The notes below the pieces were generated by a model. That model made no database searches and was not told the DNA's origin. It saw only the letters and a list, made by a program, of their open reading frames with translations. The position numbers and the translations under genes are program-made. From contig CAYWKD010000020.1 in the NCBI GenBank assembly GCA_964458705.1, positions 1 to 64,000 on the forward strand: a DNA stretch of 64,000 bases. The letters are read 5' to 3'. Origin of the DNA: JAAUTG01 sp964458705 (GTDB lineage Bacteria > Bacteroidota > Bacteroidia > Chitinophagales > Saprospiraceae). Positions 53,914-61,119 of this stretch are shown here, piece by piece. Position 1 is the stretch's first letter, and every line of letters begins with the position of its first letter.

Positions 53914-54195
53914 ATGGATTACTTACCATTGATTATTCAACTTGCAAGTGGTGCAGTAGGTGGCAACCTCGCTGGTGCACTATTGAAAAATTTTAGCATG
54001 GGTACATTGTGGAATTCTGTGGCAGGTATTCTTGGAGGTGGACTTGGCGGGCAATTATTAGGAATGCTTGGTATAGCAACGGGTGGTGGAGAAATGGATT
54101 TGCAAGGTATTCTTGGAATTGTAGCTAGCGGAGGTGTTGGTGGAGGTGTGTTGATGACGATTATTGGTCTAATCCGATCAGCAATCAACAAGTAA
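53914..54195 (+). CDS. Small glycine-rich membrane protein, 93 residues
   Basis: Two or three hydrophobic segments separated by Gly-rich repeats (GILGGGLGGQLLGMLG, then GGVGGGVLMTIIG), in a pattern like the YeaQ/YmgE/GlsB (transglycosylase-associated) small membrane proteins. I have seen similar short GG-rich proteins in Bacteroidota and Myxococcota annotated only as hypothetical. The N-terminus is MDYLPLIIQLAS, with a short basic end (RSAINK). It has its own -7 element and a hairpin immediately after the stop. A membrane stress role is inferred from the family resemblance only. Confidence 0.72.
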   Translation: MDYLPLIIQLASGAVGGNLAGALLKNFSMGTLWNSVAGILGGGLGGQLLGMLGIATGGGEMDLQGILGIVASGGVGGGVLMTIIGLIRSAINK

Positions 54196-54200
54196 AACAA

Positions 54201-54230
54201 ATTAGCCTACTCAATTTTGAGTGGGCTAAT
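54201..54230. terminator. Hairpin between convergent small membrane protein and DUF779 genes
   Basis: A 14-bp stem (54201-54214 with 54217-54230) with one G-T wobble and a 2-nt central loop that could open by further A-T pairs. It sits 5 nt after the stop of the plus-strand gene and reaches the stop codon of the minus-strand gene. Confidence 0.65.
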
Positions 54231-54604
54231 TAATTCGGTATAATCTCAACTGAAGATAGACTTTCATATTCTTCGTCTGTAAAAAGCCGTGAGCGAATAA
54301 TAAATCTAATCCCCAGCGGAATCTCTAATGAAAAACTCGCTCCTCTGCCTTTTACTACATCAACGTTAAGTTGAGTATGCTTCCAATATTCAAATTGGTC
54401 TTTTGACATATAGAAATTGCAGTCGTGAATTTTTCCGAGTAGCACATCTGTCTCATTAATCATTAACTCCCCTTCAGGTAAGCACATTGGAGCGGAACCA
54501 TCACAGCAACCACCGCTTTGATGAAACATTAACTCACCGTGCTGCTCCCTCAGTTGGTCGATTACTTTTTTGGCTTCATCCGTTACTAATACTCTGCTTG
54601 TCAT
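54230..54604 (-). CDS. DUF779 family protein
   Basis: A 124-residue protein, starting at the ATG at 54604 (MTSRVLVTDEAKKVI); the upstream TTG at 54673 would add 23 residues outside the family. The Cys-rich motif QSGGCCDGSAPMC is characteristic of DUF779, found next to NAD-dependent acetaldehyde/aldehyde dehydrogenases. It is 95 nt downstream of the aldehyde dehydrogenase gene and on the same strand, so it is part of the same transcript. The role is unknown; the clustered Cys could bind metal or act as an accessory to the dehydrogenase. Confidence 0.88.
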   Translation of the reverse strand: MTSRVLVTDEAKKVIDQLREQHGELMFHQSGGCCDGSAPMCLPEGELMINETDVLLGKIHDCNFYMSKDQFEYWKHTQLNVDVVKGRGASFSLEIPLGIRFIIRSRLFTDEEYESLSSVEIIPN

Positions 54605-54699
54605 TGTTTGTAATTTTTGTAAAAAATAGTCGTAAGGTAAAAAAGCATTGGGTGATATTGTTGATCCCCCCAATGCTTTTGCTTCAAATATCTAGTTAG

Positions 54700-56223
54700 T
54701 TAGAAGAAGCCCATAGCTTTTTTGTCATAAGAAATCAGCATATTTTTCGTCTGACGGTAATGATTAAGCATCATTTTGTGCGTTTCACGACCAATTCCTG
54801 ATTTCTTGTATCCTCCAAATGGTGCGTGTGCGGGATAAAGATGGTAGCAATTCACCCAGACTCTACCCGCTTGAATAGAGCGAGAAATCTGGTATGCTTG
54901 GTGCATATCTCTTGTCCAAACACCTGCACCTAAACCATAAAGTGTATCATTAGCAATTTCGATAGCTTCTGCCTCATCTTTGAACGTCGTTACACAAACA
55001 ACTGGTCCAAAGATTTCTTCTTGGAATACACGCATTTTATTATTCCCCTTCAGAATAGTCGGCTGAATGTAGTATCCACCATCCAAGCCTTCGTTGTAAG
55101 CAGCAGCACCACCTGTCAACACTTCGCAACCTTCTTCCTTGCCAATTTCGATGTAGCGAAGTATTTTTTCATACTGATCGTTAGAAGCCTGTGCGCCCAT
55201 CATAGTGGAAGGATCAAGCGGATGACCTAACTTAATGGCTTTGGTTCGCTCAATCACTCGCTCCATAAATTGATCAAAAATACTTTCTTGCACCAACATT
55301 CTTGACGGACAGGTACAGACCTCGCCTTGATTTAGCGCAAACATAACTGCCCCTTCGATACACTTATCTAAGAAGTCATCATCCGCATCCATTACATTAG
55401 CAAAGAATACATTTGGAGACTTTCCCCCTAATTCAAGCGTAACGGGTACAATATTCTTAGACGCATACTGCATAATGAGTTGACCAGTCGTTGTTTCTCC
55501 TGTAAAAGCAACTTTCTTGATTCTAGGATTAGATGCCAAAGGTTTACCTGCTTCAATACCAAAACCATTTACGACGTTTAAGACGCCATCCGGCAATATA
55601 CCTTCAATCAATTCCATCAGAATTAGAATGCCCACTGGAGTTTGCTCTGCTGGTTTCAATACCACACAGTTGCCAGCAGCTAAAGCTGGAGCAATTTTCC
55701 ATGTAGCCATCAAAATTGGAAAGTTCCAAGGAATGATTTGACCGACTACTCCCAATGGTTCAAGAACATTCACGCAGACGGTGGTGGCGTCTAGTTCACT
55801 CATAGAACCCTCCTCCGCACGGATAACACCCGCAAAGTATCTGAAATGATCAATTGCCAAAGGCAAGTCAGCAACCGTTGTTTCTCGAAGTGCTTTACCA
55901 TTATCCCACGTTTCAGCTCTGGCTAATACTTCTAGGTTTTTTTCCATAACATCAGCAATCTTTAACAAAAGATTACTGCGATAAGCAGCAGAAGAGTTAT
56001 TCCACTCTGGAGCTGCTGCCCAAGCTGCGTCAATAGCTTTATCAATATCCTCAGATGTAGAACGAGGAATGCGCGTAAAGCTGTTACCATCCACAGGTGA
56101 TATATTTTCAAAATAAGTCCCTTTTGTTGGTGGTGTCCATTTTCCGCCAATATAATTTTCGTATTGGTCTTTAAATTTCGGCTTCGCCAAGGCATCTTGA
56201 CTTATTGCAATAGTTGAACTCAT
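54700..56223 (-). CDS. NAD-dependent aldehyde dehydrogenase (AldB/ExaC-like)
   Basis: Oxidises aldehydes such as acetaldehyde to acids. The catalytic Cys303 lies in NQGEVCTCPSR, Glu264 in VTLELGGKSPN, and the NAD region in AFTGETTTGQLIMQ. The doubled Cys (CTC) and the 507-residue length place it with acetaldehyde dehydrogenase II (AldB, AcoD, ExaC). A DUF779 gene follows in the same direction and an AraC regulator is divergently oriented, a combination typical of alcohol or acetoin catabolism. Its -7 element may be at 56304-56311. Confidence 0.94.
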   Translation of the reverse strand: MSSTIAISQDALAKPKFKDQYENYIGGKWTPPTKGTYFENISPVDGNSFTRIPRSTSEDIDKAIDAAWAAAPEWNNSSAAYRSNLLLKIADVMEKNLEVLARAETWDNGKALRETTVADLPLAIDHFRYFAGVIRAEEGSMSELDATTVCVNVLEPLGVVGQIIPWNFPILMATWKIAPALAAGNCVVLKPAEQTPVGILILMELIEGILPDGVLNVVNGFGIEAGKPLASNPRIKKVAFTGETTTGQLIMQYASKNIVPVTLELGGKSPNVFFANVMDADDDFLDKCIEGAVMFALNQGEVCTCPSRMLVQESIFDQFMERVIERTKAIKLGHPLDPSTMMGAQASNDQYEKILRYIEIGKEEGCEVLTGGAAAYNEGLDGGYYIQPTILKGNNKMRVFQEEIFGPVVCVTTFKDEAEAIEIANDTLYGLGAGVWTRDMHQAYQISRSIQAGRVWVNCYHLYPAHAPFGGYKKSGIGRETHKMMLNHYRQTKNMLISYDKKAMGFF

Positions 56224-56303
56224 GCTTTACTTTTTTAGATTTATTTAAAAATTTCTGCTAATTGTCAAATAATTGAAATTTAATTTTAATTATTCACTTT
56301 AAG

Positions 56304-56311
56304 CAAAATTA
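56304..56311 (-). promoter_or_regulatory. Possible -7 element of the aldehyde dehydrogenase gene
   Basis: On the minus strand TAATTTTG matches TAnnTTTG, 80 nt before the dehydrogenase ATG, in the AT-rich divergent region shared with the AraC gene. No TTG is at the correct spacing. Confidence 0.35.
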
Positions 56312-56499
56312 CTTATTGAATCATTGCGTTATTTGCACTATACTATCAAGAAAGTGAACAATTCTTGCAATTCTAAAAATTAGATCATCTTATTTGATTA
56401 AATATTTCATTATAGTTGATTTTGAATTGCTTTTATTTTTTCTTGTTTAGCTATTTTAAAAGAAACTTCCGAAATAGATGATAATAAAATACTAGACCT

Positions 56500-57414
56500 A
56501 TGAAGTTAGCTGACTCATTTTTTCATCAAAGAAAACTACAAACCCTTGTTGAAAATCAAACAACTTATTCGCTTACAAATGCCGAAATGCACGTTTTTGA
56601 GACGCATCAGCAAGCAGAGAAAGTACTACTACGCTTCGATCAGCCAGTAATAGCTAGCATGCTTACAGGAAAGAAAGTGATGCACCTTCAGAATCGTTCT
56701 TCATTTGATTTTCTGCCTGGTGAGTCTTTGATGCTCCCCTCCAACGAGTTGATGTGCATCGACTTTCCTGAGGCACAGATGAACAATCCTACTAGATGCT
56801 TAGCCATGACTATATCAGAGGAAAAAATTAACAAGGTCATTCAACTAATGAATGAAACCATGCAAAAAGTAGGTGATAAAGAATGGAAATACTTAGAAGA
56901 CAAATTTCGCTTTACAAATGATGCCGTGCTACATCAAATTATTTATAGGCTGCTCTCTTACTTTACTGAAAATCATCCATCCAGAGATTTATTTGTAGAA
57001 TTTACTTTGAGGGAACTTATTATTAGAGTATTACAAGCAGAAGTAGCATCTACCTATCTGGAGAAAGCAACTATGATGAGTAGTTCTAATCCGTTGGCTC
57101 ATGTTATTGAGTATATCAGAACAAACCTTGACAAATCGTTAACAGTCAGCGAACTTAGTCAAAAAGCTTACATGAGCGAATCCAACTTTCATAGAGTTTT
57201 TAAGAATGAATTAGGTACTTCACCAATAGAGTTCATTAATGGAGAGCGCTTAAAAAAGGCAATAAATTTATTGCAAAACCCACGGAGAAAAATCAAGGAA
57301 GTTTACATGGAATGTGGCTTCAACAGTGTATCCTACTTCACGAGGCTTTTCAAGCGTCAGTATAAGGTTTCGCCTAAAGAATATCAACTTCGAGTTTGCA
57401 GGCAAAGTACCTAA
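56500..57414 (+). CDS. AraC family transcriptional regulator
   Basis: Residues 1-190 form a sensor part (AraC_N-like: VLLRFDQPVIASMLTGKKVMH, LPGESLMLPSNELMCIDFPEA), and the C-terminal 110 residues are two HTH motifs of AraC/XylS: LDKSLTVSELSQKAYMSESNF and IKEVYMECGFNSVSYFTRLFKRQY. The divergent promoter region, with the dehydrogenase gene on the other side (276 bp), strongly suggests it regulates that gene. The AraC_N-type domain, as opposed to a cupin, is known from regulators that respond to alcohols and aldehydes; this is inference. Confidence 0.92.
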   Translation: MKLADSFFHQRKLQTLVENQTTYSLTNAEMHVFETHQQAEKVLLRFDQPVIASMLTGKKVMHLQNRSSFDFLPGESLMLPSNELMCIDFPEAQMNNPTRCLAMTISEEKINKVIQLMNETMQKVGDKEWKYLEDKFRFTNDAVLHQIIYRLLSYFTENHPSRDLFVEFTLRELIIRVLQAEVASTYLEKATMMSSSNPLAHVIEYIRTNLDKSLTVSELSQKAYMSESNFHRVFKNELGTSPIEFINGERLKKAINLLQNPRRKIKEVYMECGFNSVSYFTRLFKRQYKVSPKEYQLRVCRQST

Positions 57415-57438
57415 ATTGCTTCAATACTTTTTGAAATC

Positions 57439-58884
57439 TTACTGCCCTTCCAGTTGCATCAATCCTTGATATATTTTAACCATTGCTAGTGTATCCAAAA
57501 AGCAGTAGTCGTGTAGCTGCTGTTTTATTTTCTCTTTTTCAGTTGTTTCCGTGTTGGTGTGCGTCATTCTGTGCCAAGCAATTGTTGCCATGCTGCCGTT
57601 ATTGATGTCTAGTGCTTTATAATTATCGGCTTTCCAAAATACAGGTAGCACATTTTTAATAGAGCTACTACCTTTAAATGTTGGATGGATATAATAATCT
57701 TCGTCAAATACTTCTTTCAAATCCACCACCCGTTTATTCAGAGCGTGCAGAAGATCTGCATGAGCAGGATAGCGTTGAGCGGCCTCTTCATTGCGCTTTT
57801 TCTCAAATGATTCATTCCAAACAATTACGCTGCCGCCTTGTATGGGAATAAATCTAGCCAGATGATTCAACAAATTTTCTACGGATTCCTTTCGATCATC
57901 TAACAAGTAGCAAGCATGTCGCAACTCTGCGTTATGGTGTTCAAGTATATGCAAAGAATACTGCACAATCATCTGTTGATAAGGACGATACCCCTCCTGT
58001 GGTGGATCAACGTAACCGTAGGTTTCGTAATCTAAAAAGTAAAGTGGATAAGCCAAGCGGTTGAGCCACAAACGAATATTCGTATGGTCAATCTGAACAC
58101 TACGCTGCTGAGCTAGCTTTACTTGACGGCGCTGCCGGTGAGTCAGTTCATAATCACTAGGAATATCCTGCACAGAAAAAATACCTTTTGCCGTTAGTTC
58201 GCTTAACTTGAGCTTTGATATTCTCGATACCTCAAATACAGAATAGTTTGGTAAGTTCGGCATCCGATACTTCAAGTAAGGGCAGTCTTGTTTTTTGCTG
58301 CAACTAGGATTGAGCTTCGTAGTTGGCTCATCGCCGTTAATGTAAGCGAGTGCTGCTGCTGCCTTAATACGTGTTTCAGGCATCAGTTTCAACACTTTTT
58401 CAGTTATATTTTCTGCTATTAAATAAGTTTGTTCATCTACTGCTCCCTGTGATATATATTTTTTATTGACATGCACTAGGTAAGTGCGTTGTACTTTATA
58501 GCCTGCCTCCTCAAAGACCATTCTTTGAAATGCCACATCGTGCAGGTGCTTCGATTTTACTTTTGTGGATGCCTTCACTTCAAAGATAGAAATACTGCCG
58601 TCTTCATGCCTTACCAATACATCCGAAATGATGACATAGCCCCCGAAAGTAATCCGATCTTGATAACTTGCTTGCTGTGGTGCAATGGCTACGCCATCAA
58701 TTACTGCTCCCTCCTCAAACCAATGCTGCGCTAGAGCATCTATAAAATCTCCCTGTTCGATTTTAAACAAGCGATCTTCTTCTAAATTGGGAATAAGTGA
58801 TGGCTTATTTTTCTCTAACCACAACTCCTCTGGACAGTCGAGGTATTGAATATAATTCGATTTTGAAAGTGTATGATTTCGCAT
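57439..58884 (-). CDS. DUF2779 domain protein with Cas4/RecB-like nuclease region
   Basis: The N-terminal half resembles a PD-(D/E)XK domain: GYVIISDVLVRHEDGSISIFEVKAST holds Asp, Glu and Lys in the expected order, and a C-terminal Cys cluster (CSKKQDCPYL) recalls Cas4-like iron-sulfur sites. The second half is the DUF2779 domain (FLDYETYGYVDPPQEGYRPYQQMIVQYSL; VIVWNESFEKKRNEEAAQRYP), a DEDD-type RNase H-like exonuclease fold with the first DxE-like site. The 481-residue length is normal for this uncharacterised family. No cas genes or CRISPR repeats are near, so defence by CRISPR is not indicated. It follows the AraC gene in convergent orientation. Confidence 0.85.
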   Translation of the reverse strand: MRNHTLSKSNYIQYLDCPEELWLEKNKPSLIPNLEEDRLFKIEQGDFIDALAQHWFEEGAVIDGVAIAPQQASYQDRITFGGYVIISDVLVRHEDGSISIFEVKASTKVKSKHLHDVAFQRMVFEEAGYKVQRTYLVHVNKKYISQGAVDEQTYLIAENITEKVLKLMPETRIKAAAALAYINGDEPTTKLNPSCSKKQDCPYLKYRMPNLPNYSVFEVSRISKLKLSELTAKGIFSVQDIPSDYELTHRQRRQVKLAQQRSVQIDHTNIRLWLNRLAYPLYFLDYETYGYVDPPQEGYRPYQQMIVQYSLHILEHHNAELRHACYLLDDRKESVENLLNHLARFIPIQGGSVIVWNESFEKKRNEEAAQRYPAHADLLHALNKRVVDLKEVFDEDYYIHPTFKGSSSIKNVLPVFWKADNYKALDINNGSMATIAWHRMTHTNTETTEKEKIKQQLHDYCFLDTLAMVKIYQGLMQLEGQ

Positions 58885-58969
58885 TGCGTGCCTTCTTTGC
58901 TTAATTTAGCACAAAGCCTTGGCTATACTAGTAGTGAGCAGTTGTGTACAATCAATCACTTATTACCCT

Positions 58970-59794
58970 TCAATCGGGAATCAATACATAAGCATTTTGC
59001 GCCATGCGCTCAAGATCACTGTATTTGATCCAGATGTAACCATTGCTGCCCCAAGCGTTGCCCTTGGTGTTTAAAAATTCTATGGCTTCAAGGTCTTCAT
59101 CATAGCTGACAGCAAGGAGTGGTTGCTTTAATGTTAGCGCATTAGTATTGCCTTCCCAAAATTCAACACCTTGCAAGTTGTTAAAAGCATCATCAATATT
59201 CATTTCTATTATAACTGGATTGCCGCGTAAGATGGCTTTGCGAATTTCGTAAATCTTTTGGCGACCTCGTGTATCAGGCCGAAAAATATGCAAATAATTT
59301 CTAATCGAATATTTTGGTGTAGCATAGACGCTTGAAGAAATCGAGGTTGCACCATAGGGCACAATAGCGGCATTCACGGTTCCATACTCGACTAAAAAGC
59401 GAAGGGCATCTTCAATAGAGTTACCTTCGCTGACCGCTTGCATACTCAAGGAAACATAATCTGGGCTGAGATTAACCTTATAATTTTCACGATAATTAAT
59501 GTAAAACTCAAGGCAACTGGCTAGGACATAAGAGACAGAATACTCTGCTCGACTTGCGCTTCTCGGAGGCATCATATATGGTTTTACGCTTTGATCGGTC
59601 AGAATAGAGCGTGTGTTTAACCCAAACCCGTCCATTGTAAACATAAGTGCATCAAAATCACTAGCCGTTGTTATACCAAGCTGCCCTTTGATTGTTTTTA
59701 CTTTTTTGGGTACAAATTGCGCAGAAACATGATTAACATTAATAAATAAAGCAATGACTATTAACAACTTAGACGACAAAGAATGGCAATTCAT
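58970..59794 (-). CDS. Papain-like (C1 family) pseudo-peptidase, exported
   Basis: Signal peptide (ending HVSAQF, residue 27) and a fold readable as papain-like. The usual oxyanion/Cys segment (NQGxxGSCVxxA) is replaced by SASRAEYSVSYVLASCLEFY (from residue 79), so Ser 86 sits in the nucleophile position and the Gln is gone. The GGHA block is now LKQPLLAVSYDED, with Gln 224 in place of the catalytic His. The Asn in the NSWG region survives (N242, NTKGNAWGSNGYIWIKY). Three signature blocks are thus recognisable, but two catalytic residues are lost, so activity is not expected. Alternatively it may be a substrate-binding or inhibitor-like relative. It has no operon partner: galK starts 99 nt upstream. 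Confidence 0.75.
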   Translation of the reverse strand: MNCHSLSSKLLIVIALFINVNHVSAQFVPKKVKTIKGQLGITTASDFDALMFTMDGFGLNTRSILTDQSVKPYMMPPRSASRAEYSVSYVLASCLEFYINYRENYKVNLSPDYVSLSMQAVSEGNSIEDALRFLVEYGTVNAAIVPYGATSISSSVYATPKYSIRNYLHIFRPDTRGRQKIYEIRKAILRGNPVIIEMNIDDAFNNLQGVEFWEGNTNALTLKQPLLAVSYDEDLEAIEFLNTKGNAWGSNGYIWIKYSDLERMAQNAYVLIPD

Positions 59795-59892
59795 AAGATT
59801 TAGATTATTTTGAGTGCATTTTGTCTTTTAAACGAAGAACAAGAGGTTCTTTAGTATAAGTGTCGTTAAAATAAAGTTGTACCCAATTTTTC

Positions 59893-61050
59893 TTACAACA
59901 ATTTCACACCATCGCCGATATTGAAGTCATAAACAATAGGTGATAGTTGAGTTGCAGCTTGATAGGCTTCTGTTATTCTTTCTAGGATAGCCGATTTTTG
60001 GTCATTGTGTATCAAATTAATGGTGCAACCTCCAAAACCACCACCCACCATTCTAGCTCCCAGAACACCAGAATAGGGTTTAGTTAAGTCAACAAGTAGG
60101 TCAATTTCAGGCACTGTAATTTCATAGTCATACTGCATTCCGTAATGCGATTGATAGAGCAACTGTCCAAGTGTTGCCAAACGTCCCTGTTCCAGTGCTG
60201 CAATGGCCTGGTGCACTCTCTGGTTTTCGTCTAGTACATATTTAGCACGTTGATAGTCCTTCGGTTGAATTTGAGATTGAAATGCTCGCAGGGTTTGATA
60301 ATCTATATCTCGGAGGCTTCTCACATTTGGCTGTGATTGCTGAATGAGGGCAACTACTCGCTCGCAAGCTGTACGGCGCTCATTGTAACCAGAATCCGCA
60401 GCTAGTTCATGTTTTACTTTTGAATCAATCAATACCAAACTGTAACTTTTTAGATCAAGCGGAAAATAATTGGACTCGTTATTTTGACAATCTAAAAAAA
60501 TAGCGTGATTTGCTTTGCCGTGCAAGGAGGCATAAGGATCCATCAATCCACAATTTAAGCCGACTCGATGCTCAGTAGCTTGAGCAATTAAAGCCATTTC
60601 TAGTCTTGAAATATTCAGTTGATTCAAGTGTGCAAGACCAAAAATAAAGCCCGAACAAAGTGCTGCGGACGAAGAAAGCCCTGCTCCTGTGGGAATATCA
60701 CCATTCACTATCCCGTTTACACCACTGATATTGTAGTTTCTTGATTGCAGTTCCATTATGACCGCTTGCAAATACTTTCCCCACGAGGGAATAGACTCAA
60801 AGTCTTTAGCGTCGATAGAGAAGCGTGCTGTTTCATCAAAGTTAGGCGAATAAATTTCAACTTGACGAATATCACTATTATTACCCAATGCGAAATAAAT
60901 ATATTTATCAATAGCTGCTGGTAGCACCCATCCTTCATTATAATCTGTATGCTCCCCGATAATATTGATTCTACCGGGTGCTTGAACCATAATGTAAGAT
61001 TGCTTAAACCAATCCATATATCGCTGCGCTAATTGTTGAAGTATCTGCAT
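59893..61050 (-). CDS. galK: Galactokinase
   Basis: Phosphorylates galactose to galactose-1-phosphate in the Leloir pathway (GHMP family). The galactose motif GRINIIGEHTDYNEG (residues 26-40), the ATP loop PTGAGLSSSAALCSG and motif 3 ARMVGGGFGGCTINL are complete; 385 residues is standard. galT, galE and galM are not within the window. It is 69 nt downstream of thrA on the same strand, so the two may be cotranscribed, although the pathways are unrelated. Confidence 0.95.
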   Translation of the reverse strand: MQILQQLAQRYMDWFKQSYIMVQAPGRINIIGEHTDYNEGWVLPAAIDKYIYFALGNNSDIRQVEIYSPNFDETARFSIDAKDFESIPSWGKYLQAVIMELQSRNYNISGVNGIVNGDIPTGAGLSSSAALCSGFIFGLAHLNQLNISRLEMALIAQATEHRVGLNCGLMDPYASLHGKANHAIFLDCQNNESNYFPLDLKSYSLVLIDSKVKHELAADSGYNERRTACERVVALIQQSQPNVRSLRDIDYQTLRAFQSQIQPKDYQRAKYVLDENQRVHQAIAALEQGRLATLGQLLYQSHYGMQYDYEITVPEIDLLVDLTKPYSGVLGARMVGGGFGGCTINLIHNDQKSAILERITEAYQAATQLSPIVYDFNIGDGVKLL

Positions 61051-61119
61051 TATTTACTAGGTATTTGGTTTTGGCATTTCTGGATAAGTAAGTTAGATAA
61101 TAGCTTTCAGCATCAGTAG

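Noticed and set aside
57439..58884. Possible CRISPR-associated locus because of the Cas4-like region.
   Set aside because: No repeat-spacer array and no cas genes anywhere in the window.
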